DNA from: Leptolyngbya sp. FACHB-8
GTDB lineage: Bacteria; Cyanobacteriota; Cyanobacteriia; Elainellales; Elainellaceae
Reading direction: 5' to 3'
Assembly: GCF_014695575.1 (NCBI RefSeq)
Contig: NZ_JACJOO010000018.1
Coordinates: 24,586 to 88,585, forward strand
DNA: 64,000 nt
Shown here in pieces: positions 8,567 through 19,800 of this stretch. The notes beneath the pieces are model-generated. The model was not told the DNA's origin. It saw only the letters and a program-made list of their open reading frames with translations, and did no database searches. The position numbers were made by a program, and so were the translations under genes. How positions within the stretch are numbered: position 1 is the stretch's first letter; each line of letters opens with the position of its first letter.

Positions 8567-11500
8567 ATGATTCAGCATCGTCAAGCATCGGATCAGCGAT
8601 TTGCAGGAGATAGCACCATAGCCACAGAGATACGATCGCACAATTGGTCACAAACCTCTCTGGGTTCGATCGAAGCTTGGCCTCCGAGTCTCAAAACTAC
8701 CCTCAATATTCTGTTTCATACCCCTTATCCCATGTTTTTGGCCTGGGGGAGCGATCGCATTCTCTTCTATAACGATGCCTGCTCCTCTTTATTAGGTCAG
8801 GGACAAGGCCCACAGTCCTTAAGTCAGCCCATAAACGACACAGATGGGATATGGCCTATGGTCTCCTCTATGGTTGAACAAGTCTTCGCAACCGGGCAAT
8901 CGGTGCAACGCAATCAACGACTCCCTGCCAGGCTAGACCATAATACGGAGACACCCATTTACACCTGGTTCTACAATCCTCTCTGGGACAGTGATGGGCA
9001 AATCAGTGGGGTATTTGCGACAGGAATTCAGGGGACTGCTTCAAGCGAAGGCCAGTCTTTCCGCGTTAACAATGATCTTGTCGAGCCGCAAGTTGAGGAG
9101 GGCTGCATACCCGCAATTCTCGGAGAGCATGAAGACTTTCGTGACGTGTTCACGGTGACCAGTGTTGGCATGGCCCAAGCGGATATTAAAACCCGTCAAC
9201 TACTCCATGTTAATGCAGCCTTCTGTAGCATTACTGGATACACCGAAGCTGAGTTGCTCGAACTTCGGGTGGATGATATTGCTCACCCCGACGAACGTGA
9301 AGGCGATCGCCAACGATTCGCTCGTTTGCTTTCAGGAGAAACAACAACCTACCAGGCAGAAAAACGTTATTTGCATAAGGATGGCAGCATCATATGGGTA
9401 CTGGTAACCGGTAATGTGGCCGTTGATGCGAATGGGCGATCCTTACTGATAGCCGTTATTCAGGACATTACAGAGCGTAAACAGGCCGAGGACGACTTGC
9501 GCAAGAGCGAGGAACGATTTCGCCGAGTAACTCAGGCTGTTGATGGGCTTATTTTTGATTGGAACTTGCAGACCAACGAAGTCTATCGCTCGGAAAAGTT
9601 ATACACCCTGATTGGCGTTGAGCCAGAAAACGCTCCGCCAGAGGCAAGCTGGTGGCATGAGCGGATTCATCCCGATGATGTGAGCCGTCTACAACCACGC
9701 ATACACGAGCTGCTCATCAGTGCCGAACAACTTTATCAAACCGAGTACCGGGTTCGCCACGAAGATGGGCATTGGGTAGATGTATGGGAGCAATCCTGTT
9801 TAATTCGTGATGAACAGGGGCAGGTCATTCGCATCGTTGGTTGTACGGTTGATATTAGTGATCGCAAGCGTGCTGAGTATGAACGTAGTCAAGCGGATGC
9901 TGCTCTACGGAAAGGGGAAGAACGACTGCAAACAGCTTTAGAGGGTTCAAGTGGTGGATTATGGGATTGGAACATTACTACCAATGAAACCTATCTGAGC
10001 CCTCGTTGGTTAGAGATGCTGGGGTATCAGGAAGGTGACTTGCAGCAACATGCCCACACATGGGAGCACATGATCCATCCTGATGATAAAGCATGGGTTA
10101 TGGAACGCACGGAAGCCCATCTCCAGGATGGCTCTGTACCCTACAAGTTTGAATATCGGCTGTTGTGTAAAACCGGGGAGTGGAAATGGATTGCCACTTA
10201 TGGAAAAGTCGTTTTGCGAGATGCAAAAGGTAATCCATTGCGAATGGCAGGAATCCATCATGATATTAGCGATCGCAAAGTCAAAGAATTAGCCTTACAA
10301 CGCAGTGAAGAGCGATTTCGGATTAGCCAGGAACTCTCGCTAGATGCATTTACAACCATGGATTGTGTGCGAGATGAGAACGGGGCGATCCTTGATTTTG
10401 CCTGGACTTATGTCAATCCTAAAGCAGCAGAAATTCTTCAGAAGCCAGCCGAGGCCTTGGTGGGACAGCACTTGCTAGACGTGTTCCCAGTCAATCGGTT
10501 CAACAGCGAACTGTTTGAACGTTATGTGCGCGTCGTCGAAACAGGAGAATCCCACGATATTGAACTCCAGTATGAGGTGAACGGAATTATAGGTTGGTTC
10601 CGCAACATGGCAGTAAAGCTTGAAGATGGCCTTGCGGTTTCCTTTAGCGATATCACAGCCCGCAAGCAGGCTGAAGCCGAGCGAGAGCATTTACTACAAG
10701 ACCTGGCAACAGAGCAGGCTCGATTTGAGGCTGTGCTGCGGCAGATGCCTGCGGGTGTGATAATTGCTCAATCACCCTCGGGTCAACTAATCTTAGGAAA
10801 TGAACAGGCCGAACAAATCTGGCGACATCCGCTTCTTCTCGCCGATGGGATTAACGAATACCGTGAGTATCGAGGTTTCCATGCCGATGGTCGGCCTTAT
10901 GAGTCCGAAGAATGGCCATTAGCACGCTCATTAATGGCCGGTGAAGTTGTCACCCAAGAGGAAATTCGATTTTTACGGGGAGATGACACGGAAGGGGTCA
11001 TGGAAGTCAGTTCAACTCCCATTTACGATCGGCAGGGCCAAATTATCTCGGGAGTTGTGGTCTTTCAAGATATTAGCGATCGCAAACGCATCGAAGAAGC
11101 CCTGAGGACGAGTGAAGAACGCTTGAGGTTCGCCATAGAGGGGGCTGACCTGGGTACGTGGGAATATGAGCTGGGAACCCGGAAAATTATCTGGTCTGAG
11201 CAATCCAAAATGATGTTTGGGTTCCCGCTTGATGCCGAGGTGGATTATGACAGCTTCATTCAGGCCATCCACGCAGACGATCGCGATCGCATTCATACAG
11301 CGGTTGAACAGACACTTGCCCAGCAAGATATTTATGACGCTGAGATGCGCACCGTTTGGGCTGACGGCTCCGTTCACTGGTTACGATCCATTGGCCGGGC
11401 GCGTTATGACCACCATGGGGTAGCAACCGACATGATTGGAGTGGTATTAGACATTACCAACCGCAAACAAGCCGAGTTGGAGCGTGAACACCTGCTGGCG

Positions 11501-13261
11501 CGTGAGCAACAATATGTCAGCCAGTTGCAGGGTTTGACGGCTGCGGCCCTGGCGATCAATTCGGCTCTGTCTGTTGAAGAAGTGTTGCAAGTGATTACCG
11601 ATCAGGCCGCATTCATCATTGGGGCGCACCAATCAGTTATCAGCATGACCTTGAATCAGAACTGGGCGCAAGCTGTCAGTGCTGTCTACTTATCCGATAA
11701 GTATGCTCAGTGGCGAGACTATAACACCAAACCAGATGGGTCAGGTATTTATGCCTGTGTGTGTCACATGAATCATCCGATGCGGATGACCCAGGCTGAA
11801 TTGGAAGCCCATCCCCACTGGAAAGGGTTTGGAGCAGAAGCTAACCATCATCCCCCCATGTGGGGCTGGTTAGCGGCTCCTTTAAAGGGACGCGATGGCA
11901 AAAACATTGGATTGATTCAGCTTTCTGACAAGTTTGAGGGCGAGTTTACCGAAGCAGATGAGGCTATTCTGGTACAACTGGCGCAACTGGCATCGGTTGC
12001 CATTGAAAATGCGCAGCTTTATGAAGCAGAGCAGCAGGCCCGAGCCCTGGCTGAGGTCGCCCGGGAGGAAGCCCAATCAGCTAATCGGTTGAAGGATGAA
12101 TTTTTGGCGGTGCTGTCCCATGAGTTGCGATCGCCCCTCAACCCCATTCTGGGCTGGTCAAAGCTGCTGCAAACAGGCCAGTTTGATGAGCAGGGCACAC
12201 TACAGGCTTTACAAACGATTGAGCGCAACGCCAAGCTGCAAACTCAATTGATTGAAGATTTACTCGATGTGTCGCGTATTTTACAAGGCAAAATGGCGCT
12301 CACCACCTGTCCGGTAAATCTCGTTTCCGTCGTGGAATCTGCGATGGAAACCGTGAGGTTAGCGGCCAAAACGAAAGCGATTGATCTGCAATGGGCTTTT
12401 GGTGATGTTGGCTCTGAGCCAAATCAGCAAAAGCCCATTGCTAAAACGCAATATTCCCAATACACGGTATTAGGGGATTCCGTACGGTTACAGCAAATTG
12501 TGTGGAATTTACTCTCTAATGCCGTTAAATTTACTCCCGGAGGTGGCCATGTAGACGTGAAATTGGAAGTGGCTATGGGTAGCTATGCCCAAATTACGGT
12601 TTCTGATACCGGCAAAGGAATCAAGCCAGAATTTCTCCCCTATGTGTTTGACTACTTCCGGCAGGAGGATGGGACGACAACTCGCAAGTTCGGTGGCCTG
12701 GGGTTGGGGCTGGCGATCGTGCGGTACCTGACCGAACTCCACGGCGGCACCATTCAGGTGGAAAGTGCTGGCGAAGGGCAGGGGGCAGTATTCACCGTAC
12801 GCTTTCCGCTCCTCCACGGGGCTGTCGAATCAGGTAAGGCGATCGCCCCCAGTTCCTCACTCAACAATTTCAGCCATCTCAGCATCTTAGCGGTAGATGA
12901 TGAGGCCGATATGCGCGATCTGGTGCAGGTTATTCTGGAACAACAGAATGTACACATACGGTTGGCAGCCTCTGCAACAGAAGCTCTGGCCATGTTTGAC
13001 GAGCAACAACCTGACATTCTCATCAGTGATATTGGGATGCCTGAGATGGATGGTTACCAGCTCATACAGACAATCCGTCAGCGATCGCCCAAACAGGGAG
13101 GTCTCGTTCCCGCTATTGCTCTCACCGCCTATGCGGGAGAGTACAACCAACAACGAGCCCTTAATGCAGGGTTTCAACAACACGTGTCGAAACCGATTGA
13201 GCCAGAAGAATTGATAACCGCGATCGCAGAATTGGTAAATCCGGGACGAGAATTGACATGA
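8567..13261 (+). CDS. Hybrid histidine kinase 1: seven PAS, GAF, HisKA, HATPase, REC
   Basis: 1564 residues with no transmembrane segment. PAS-like domains end near residues 155, 305, 435, 571, 700, 840 and 967, each later one closed by a DI(S/T)xRK linker. A GAF domain spans about 985-1165. The H-box SHELRSPLNPILGW places the phospho-acceptor at His1185. The N-box NLLSNAVKFTP and G-boxes DTGKGI and GGLGLGLAI follow. The C-terminal receiver has Asp1488 in LISDIGMPEMDGY and Lys in SKPIEP. All catalytic residues are present. GGAG lies 11 bases before the start, and the stop overlaps the next gene's ATG by 4 bp (ATGA), implying translational coupling. The signal sensed is unknown. Confidence 0.95.
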   Translation: MIQHRQASDQRFAGDSTIATEIRSHNWSQTSLGSIEAWPPSLKTTLNILFHTPYPMFLAWGSDRILFYNDACSSLLGQGQGPQSLSQPINDTDGIWPMVSSMVEQVFATGQSVQRNQRLPARLDHNTETPIYTWFYNPLWDSDGQISGVFATGIQGTASSEGQSFRVNNDLVEPQVEEGCIPAILGEHEDFRDVFTVTSVGMAQADIKTRQLLHVNAAFCSITGYTEAELLELRVDDIAHPDEREGDRQRFARLLSGETTTYQAEKRYLHKDGSIIWVLVTGNVAVDANGRSLLIAVIQDITERKQAEDDLRKSEERFRRVTQAVDGLIFDWNLQTNEVYRSEKLYTLIGVEPENAPPEASWWHERIHPDDVSRLQPRIHELLISAEQLYQTEYRVRHEDGHWVDVWEQSCLIRDEQGQVIRIVGCTVDISDRKRAEYERSQADAALRKGEERLQTALEGSSGGLWDWNITTNETYLSPRWLEMLGYQEGDLQQHAHTWEHMIHPDDKAWVMERTEAHLQDGSVPYKFEYRLLCKTGEWKWIATYGKVVLRDAKGNPLRMAGIHHDISDRKVKELALQRSEERFRISQELSLDAFTTMDCVRDENGAILDFAWTYVNPKAAEILQKPAEALVGQHLLDVFPVNRFNSELFERYVRVVETGESHDIELQYEVNGIIGWFRNMAVKLEDGLAVSFSDITARKQAEAEREHLLQDLATEQARFEAVLRQMPAGVIIAQSPSGQLILGNEQAEQIWRHPLLLADGINEYREYRGFHADGRPYESEEWPLARSLMAGEVVTQEEIRFLRGDDTEGVMEVSSTPIYDRQGQIISGVVVFQDISDRKRIEEALRTSEERLRFAIEGADLGTWEYELGTRKIIWSEQSKMMFGFPLDAEVDYDSFIQAIHADDRDRIHTAVEQTLAQQDIYDAEMRTVWADGSVHWLRSIGRARYDHHGVATDMIGVVLDITNRKQAELEREHLLAREQQYVSQLQGLTAAALAINSALSVEEVLQVITDQAAFIIGAHQSVISMTLNQNWAQAVSAVYLSDKYAQWRDYNTKPDGSGIYACVCHMNHPMRMTQAELEAHPHWKGFGAEANHHPPMWGWLAAPLKGRDGKNIGLIQLSDKFEGEFTEADEAILVQLAQLASVAIENAQLYEAEQQARALAEVAREEAQSANRLKDEFLAVLSHELRSPLNPILGWSKLLQTGQFDEQGTLQALQTIERNAKLQTQLIEDLLDVSRILQGKMALTTCPVNLVSVVESAMETVRLAAKTKAIDLQWAFGDVGSEPNQQKPIAKTQYSQYTVLGDSVRLQQIVWNLLSNAVKFTPGGGHVDVKLEVAMGSYAQITVSDTGKGIKPEFLPYVFDYFRQEDGTTTRKFGGLGLGLAIVRYLTELHGGTIQVESAGEGQGAVFTVRFPLLHGAVESGKAIAPSSSLNNFSHLSILAVDDEADMRDLVQVILEQQNVHIRLAASATEALAMFDEQQPDILISDIGMPEMDGYQLIQTIRQRSPKQGGLVPAIALTAYAGEYNQQRALNAGFQQHVSKPIEPEELITAIAELVNPGRELT

Positions 13262-16200
13262 GCTGTACAGATGCAAGCCTGCCAGGCAACGAGCATAGCA
13301 TTCTAGAGCATCTGACCGATGGTGTGGCCGTTCTTGACAGTGAATGGGTTTTAACCTACCTCAACCGACAGCAGGCAGAGTGGTTTGGAGTGCCTAAAGC
13401 AGACGCGCTTGGCAAACCAATCTGGGAAATCGACCCAGCCTGGAATTGTTCTGAGGTTCGACAACCATTACAGCAAGCCATGACCACCCAAACCCCACTC
13501 CAGTTGGAGTATGTTTGCCCAAAGCGGCAGAACTGGTTTGAGCTACGGGTTTCCCCGACCGGCACAGGTCTAACAATCCTCGCGATCGACATTACTTCAC
13601 GCAAGCAAGCAGAAGCTGGGTTACGCGATAGCCAGTCTCGGTTCCTAGCATTCATGAACCATAGCCCTGTTTCGGCCTGGATTGTGGGTGAATCAGGGCA
13701 CCTGCTATATCTCAATTCCACCTACTTAGAGACTTTCTACTTTGATGAAGATGTGACCGGAAAACATATTTCCGAAATCTTTGAGCCAGAAATAGCTCAA
13801 CAGTTTCTCAAAAATAATCAGCAGGTTTTTGAAACCGGGCAAGCTCTTCAAACCATTGAACATACCCTTAGCCCAGATGGCAGTATTCGCAGTTTTTTGG
13901 TGTGTAAATTTCCGATTTTTCATGAATCTGGGGAGAAGCTTCTGGGGGGAGTTGCCGTCGATATTTCTGAGCAGAAACGCACCGAAGCAGCACTGCGAGA
14001 AAGTGAGCACCAGCTGAGACTGGCGCTGCGTACAGCAAAACTGGGTTCCTGGCAGTATGACTTAACCACCAATACCCTCACCTGTTCTGAGCAATGTAAA
14101 GCCAACGTTGGGTTGCCTGCGGACGCTGAATTTACCCATGAAATTCTGTTTACCGCATTGCACCCTGAGGATCGCGATCGCGTTCAAGCTGCCATTCACC
14201 GATCCATTACAGAACATACCGATTATGAAGTGGAAGAACGCTGTTTCCACCCAGATGGGAGTTTACATTGGCTTATTGCTCGGGGCGGATTGATCTTCGA
14301 CGACGAAGGTAACCCAAGCCGTCTTGTTGGCGTGACGCTCGATATTACCGAGCGCAAACAGTTTGAAGAATCACTCAAGGCAGCCAATCAAAGAGTTTCT
14401 AACATTCTTGAAAGTATCACGGATGCGTTCATTGCCTTTGACCCGGAGTGGCATTACACCTATGTCAATCAGGAAGCCGCAAAGCTGTTGGGCAGACCGG
14501 TCGAAGAGTTGTTAGGCAAGAAATGGCAAGATGTCTTTCCGGAGCTGGCTGAAAGCAGGACGCTTTTTAGCCAGCAGATGGAGAAAGTCATGGTCGAACG
14601 TGCCACAGTTCATTTTGAAGGGTTTTCTCCAGTGATGAATCGCTGGGTAGAAGCTTCGATTTTTCCAGCAACCCCCGGCATCTCGGTGTTCTTTCGTGAC
14701 ATTAGCCAGCGCAAACAGGAGGAACGGCGCAAGGCATTGCAATACAGCATCTCCCAAATTCTTGCCGAGGCGACAACGCTGGTGGATGTGGTACCCGCTC
14801 TATTGCAAAGCATGTGCCAGGCGTTAGGGTGGCAAGTGGGTTTAATTTGGAGAACCGATCGCACAGACTCCATCTTGCATTTCACCAATAGTTGGACTGA
14901 ATCAACCATAACTCAGCGATTCATCGAGGCCAGCCAGCGTATCACATTTATTCCTGGAACCGGATTACCTGGGCAAATTTGGCGCGATCGCCAGCCCCGT
15001 TGGATTGAGGATTTGACGCAGGATACAAATTTTCTGAGAGGGAAGGCGGCATCCGAAGCTGGGCTGAAGGCCGGATTTGCCTTCCCCATTTTGCTGGGGG
15101 ATGATTTTTTTGGGGTTATTGAGTGTTTTAGCGATCGCATCCAATCCCCTGATGCAGACCTACTTCAGTTGATGGCAGCCATTGGCAGACAAATTGGGCA
15201 ATTTATGGAACGCAAGCAAACGGAGGCAGCGTTACGGGAAAGCGAGGAGTTATTCCAGAGTTTTATGAGCCATAGCCCAGTCGCCGCTTACATCAAAGAT
15301 GAATCTGGACGATATGTTTATGTCAACACTTTAATTGAGCAGTTGTTTGATCGCCCGGCAACAGAATTGATAGGCCATACCGATGCAGACTGGTTTCCCG
15401 CCGAGGCGATCGAGCAGATTCGTGCCCACGATGCAGCGGTGCTAGCTAAAAATGAAGCCCTACAAATTCTGGAGACTGTACCCTTTAGTGACCAGGTGCG
15501 TCACTTTATGGCCTTTAAATTTCCCCTACAGGACGCCTCAGGGAGACGGCTTCTAGGGGGAGTGTCAGCGGATATTACCGATCGCGTTCAGGCGGAGGAG
15601 GAACGCGAGCGATTACTGGCCCGCGAAAAAGCAGCCCGAGAACAAGCGGAATCGGCCAATCGCATTAAGGATGAATTTCTGGCTGTGCTTTCCCATGAGT
15701 TGCGATCGCCCCTCAACCCTATTCTGGGATGGTCGAAGCTGCTTCAGCAAGGCACGTTGGACGCGCAAACTCATCGCCGTGCGCTTGAGACAATCGAGCG
15801 CAATGCCAGGCTGCAAACTCAGTTAATTGATGATCTCCTGGATGTCTCACGAATTTTGCAGGGCAAGCTGAGCTTGAGCACCTGTTCTGTTAACTTAGTG
15901 GGTGTGGTTGAAGCGGCCATCGAAACAGTACGGTTGGCCGCAGAAGCTAAACACATTCAGATTCATACCGATATAGCTCTTGAAGATGGCCGCGTATTAG
16001 GGGATGCGACTCGTTTGCAACAAATTGTCTGGAACTTACTCTCGAATGCCGTTAAATTCACTCCAGAAGGTGGCCGTGTCAATGTGAGCGTAGAAAAAGT
16101 AACGGGTCAGTCATCATCGGTTGCGAATCAATCCTCTGGCTCACTCCCCCACTACGTTCAAATTAGGGTTTCGGATACAGGCAAGGGCATCAATCCCACT

Positions 16201-16818
16201 TTTTTGCCTTATGTATTTGATTACTTCCGTCAGGAAGACGGCAAAACGACGCGCCAGTTTGGAGGGTTGGGACTAGGGCTGGCGATCGCCCGTCATCTCA
16301 CTGAATTACACGGAGGGAAGGTCGATGTGGAGAGCCCTGGAGAAAGCCAGGGGTCAACATTTACCGTTCAATTGCCCGTGATGTCGCTAGCATCCACTTC
16401 TACGGATACAGTCTCTGGTCATCCACAATCCATTGATTTAAGTGAACTCAGAATTTTAGTCGTGGATGACGATGAGGATATGCGAGCATTAACGCAAGTT
16501 ATCCTGGAACAGCAAGGAGCACAGGTTTCCCTTGCGGCCTCTGCGGCTGAAGTATTGCAGCTATTCGATCATCATCCGCCTGACATCTTTATTAGCGATA
16601 TTGGCATGCCAGAGGTCGATGGTTATATGTTAATGCGACAAATTCGGAATCGAGCGCCAGATCAAGGGGGGCTTGTCCCGGCGATCGCCCTCACGGCCTA
16701 CGCCGGAGAACATGATCAACAACTATCACTGAAGGTTGGATTTCAACAGCATGTGGCAAAACCAGTGGAACCGGAGGAGTTGGTGAGAGCGATCGCCACT
16801 TTAGTGCGGCGTTCTTAA
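13258..16818 (+). CDS. Hybrid histidine kinase 2: four PAS, GAF, PAS, HisKA, HATPase, REC
   Basis: 1186 residues, predicted soluble. PAS domains end near residues 115, 240, 367 and 486. A GAF domain spans about 495-650 and a fifth PAS ends near 777. His813 lies in SHELRSPLNPILGW, followed by NLLSNAVKFTP, DTGKGI and GGLGLGLAIARHLTELHGG. The receiver carries Asp1114 in FISDIGMPEVDGY and Lys in AKPVEP. The ATG overlaps the previous stop. The transmitter and receiver are close paralogues of those in the other four kinases of the array, while the sensory half differs. The transfer partner is not evident; the fused receiver may pass phosphate on or act as a brake. Confidence 0.95.
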   Translation: MSCTDASLPGNEHSILEHLTDGVAVLDSEWVLTYLNRQQAEWFGVPKADALGKPIWEIDPAWNCSEVRQPLQQAMTTQTPLQLEYVCPKRQNWFELRVSPTGTGLTILAIDITSRKQAEAGLRDSQSRFLAFMNHSPVSAWIVGESGHLLYLNSTYLETFYFDEDVTGKHISEIFEPEIAQQFLKNNQQVFETGQALQTIEHTLSPDGSIRSFLVCKFPIFHESGEKLLGGVAVDISEQKRTEAALRESEHQLRLALRTAKLGSWQYDLTTNTLTCSEQCKANVGLPADAEFTHEILFTALHPEDRDRVQAAIHRSITEHTDYEVEERCFHPDGSLHWLIARGGLIFDDEGNPSRLVGVTLDITERKQFEESLKAANQRVSNILESITDAFIAFDPEWHYTYVNQEAAKLLGRPVEELLGKKWQDVFPELAESRTLFSQQMEKVMVERATVHFEGFSPVMNRWVEASIFPATPGISVFFRDISQRKQEERRKALQYSISQILAEATTLVDVVPALLQSMCQALGWQVGLIWRTDRTDSILHFTNSWTESTITQRFIEASQRITFIPGTGLPGQIWRDRQPRWIEDLTQDTNFLRGKAASEAGLKAGFAFPILLGDDFFGVIECFSDRIQSPDADLLQLMAAIGRQIGQFMERKQTEAALRESEELFQSFMSHSPVAAYIKDESGRYVYVNTLIEQLFDRPATELIGHTDADWFPAEAIEQIRAHDAAVLAKNEALQILETVPFSDQVRHFMAFKFPLQDASGRRLLGGVSADITDRVQAEEERERLLAREKAAREQAESANRIKDEFLAVLSHELRSPLNPILGWSKLLQQGTLDAQTHRRALETIERNARLQTQLIDDLLDVSRILQGKLSLSTCSVNLVGVVEAAIETVRLAAEAKHIQIHTDIALEDGRVLGDATRLQQIVWNLLSNAVKFTPEGGRVNVSVEKVTGQSSSVANQSSGSLPHYVQIRVSDTGKGINPTFLPYVFDYFRQEDGKTTRQFGGLGLGLAIARHLTELHGGKVDVESPGESQGSTFTVQLPVMSLASTSTDTVSGHPQSIDLSELRILVVDDDEDMRALTQVILEQQGAQVSLAASAAEVLQLFDHHPPDIFISDIGMPEVDGYMLMRQIRNRAPDQGGLVPAIALTAYAGEHDQQLSLKVGFQQHVAKPVEPEELVRAIATLVRRS

Positions 16819-16868
16819 CGCCAATGATGCCAGCCTTGCTTCCCATGACCGTCATCTTGTGATTCCCT

Positions 16869-19800
16869 ATGACAGACCTGCCCTTGCTGAGTGTTAACAC
16901 GGCCCTCATACCTGCCAATGAACCAGAACGGTTGGCAGCACTCCGGCGCTACAACATTCTGGATACCCCACCAGAAATAGCGTTCGATCGCATCACGGCT
17001 CTGGCAGCACGGTTGTTTAATGTGCCCACAGCACTCGTTTCCCTGGTGGATGGATCCAGGGCGTGGTTTAAGTCTTGCTATGGCTTCAATCAACAGGAAG
17101 TGGCACGGGATGCGACAATTTGTAGCTTTGCTCTGCTCTGTGATGATGTTTTAGTTGTTCCCGATGCTAGACAGGATGAGCGATTTGCTTGCAATCCCTT
17201 TGTACAACGTGAACCCGGTTTGCGGTTCTATGCAGGTGCGCCCTTACTCACGTCGGATGGCTTTAATTTAGGAACGCTCTGTTTGTTGGACAGCAACCCC
17301 CGGGACAGCTTCACCGACGACCAGAAAGCGACGTTAAAAGACTTAGCCGCTGTGGTAATGGACGAACTGGAGTTACGATTAGCAGCTCGGAAAGTTGCTC
17401 AGGTCGATGCTGCTCTGTTAGAGGTAACTCAGGGAGTATCTGCCGTCACGGGCAAGGCTTTCTTCAATGCTTTGGTGCGACATCTCGCAAAAGCTTTAGG
17501 AGTAAATTACGCCTGTATTAGTTTGCTCACGGACGAGATCATAGAAACTGTTAGAACCGTTGCCTTTTGCGCAAAGGGCGAAATCGTTGATAATGTCGAA
17601 TATTCGCTACAAGGGACGCCCTGCCGAGAAGTGATTCGTCAACAAAAGATCGGCTGCTATATCCACAGTGTTCAAAAGTTGTTTCCTGACGATCTCTTTC
17701 TGGTTTCACTGGGCATTGAAAGTTATGTATCAATACCTTTTTTTAGTTCCCAGGGGAAGCTGCTCGGTCTACTCGGCGTGATGGATGACAAACCCTTGGA
17801 AAATTCTGCGCTGGTGGAATCCATGCTGGCCCTTCTGGCTACACGTATTGCGGCAGAAGTGGAACGGCATCAAGCCGAAGAGAAACAACAGGAAGCCAAC
17901 CAACGCTTGCAACTTTACGCGGATGTCGTTCGTAACACACAAGTCGGCATTGCGGTCTGGCAACTGGAAGACCTGGATGATCCGGGTTCTTTTCGCCTGG
18001 TTACGGCTAACCCTGCGGCTTCGGATGCACTGGGGTTTGATTTAGAACCCATGGTAGGGACAACCCTAGCAGAAAGTTTTCCAACGCTTCTGCAAACCCC
18101 ATCCGCACAACAATATCTGGATGTCATTCGCACAGGGCGATCGCTGGATTTAGGCGAAGTCTCCTATAGCCGGGAAGGTCTTCCGGCAGAGTTGTACAGC
18201 CTTAAAATCTTTCCCTTGCCGGATCACTGCCTCGGCTTTGCTTTTGAAAATATCACAGCTCAAAAACAACTGGAAACCCAACTGCAAGAGAGCCAGCACT
18301 ATAACCAGCAAATTGCAGAAGCTATGCCAGGTGTTTTATTTGTACATGACATCATTAATCAGGAGAATGTTTATACAAATCGCCAAATTGCTGATTTGTT
18401 GGGATATACCTCTGAACAAGTTCAAGAAATGGGAGCAAACGCGATTGCGACGTTGGTTCATCCCGATGATTTGCCGCATATCCTTGCCTACTCGGAAACA
18501 TTCAAGACGTTAACGGATAGCGAGGTTTTAGGGATCGAGTATCGGGCTCGCCATGCAAGTCGTGAATGGCGCTGGCTTTATACCCGCAGCGTGGTGTTTA
18601 ATCGCACCGCTGATGGGCTACCTCGCCAAATTTTAGGTGTCTCTATCGACATTAGCGATCGCAAATACTCAGAACAGGCGTTGCAGAAAAGTGAGGCTTG
18701 GGCACGACTGGCAACACAGGTAGCCCAGTTGGGTGCCTGGCGATTGCATCTGGACACAAACCAGGTAGAAATGGATGAGCGGATGCGCCAGATTTGGGGA
18801 GAACCGGACGATGCTGTGATGGTTCCGCTTCCTGCCGTGTTAGAACGCATTCATTCAGCGGAGCGCGATCGCGTCGCCGATGCAGTGAATGCAGCCATTG
18901 CCTCTGACTCAACGGGCGCTTACGAAATTGAGTATCGCATTGTGTGGGATGACGGCACTGAACGCTGGGTATTGGCAAAAGGCCAGGCTCAATTTGAAGG
19001 CGAAGGGGCAGCTCGCCATGCTATTGATTTCTTTGGCACACTACTCGACATCACCGAACGTAAACAAGCCGAAGCCAATCTGGCAGAACAGGAACAGCGG
19101 TACCGCTATATCTTTGAGGCGGTTAATGTAGCGATCTGGGAAGAAGATTTTTCGAGTGTGAAAGTGGCGATCGATCAACTCAAAGCTTCAGGGATTCAAG
19201 ATTTTCGTCAATACTTTGCAGAACATCCTGAATTTGTACAGCAGATGCTGCATCAAGTCAAAATTCTGGATGTCAATCATGCCGCTCTGCAAATGTTTGG
19301 TGCTCAGGAAAAAGCAGAACTGCTATCGTCTCTCGACCAAATCGTTGTGGCTGAAACACAAGCCACATTTATTGATGAGTTACTGGCGATCGCCAATGAA
19401 GAAACTTTCTTTGCCACAGAAACAGTATTACAGACGTTACAGGGCGATCGTCTTAATGTCTGGGTAAGCATTACCTTTCCACCAGCCTCGGAACCCTACG
19501 ACCATGTGCTGGTTTCGCTGCTCGACATCACTCAACGCAAACAAGCCGAAGTCGCACTACAAGCTAGCGAGGAACGCTATCGTCATCTGGCAGAAGCAAC
19601 CCCACAAATTGTTTGGACAACCGATGCGAGGGGTTTGGCGACATACTTCAACCCATACTGGTATGACTACACGGGTTTGAGTGAAGCCGAATCCATGGGT
19701 CTGGAAAGCATCAATGCTATGCATCCTGAGGATCGCGATCGGGTGCTTCAACAATGGTCAGTTGCGATCGAAACGGGAGAAGAACACAGCACTGAAATTC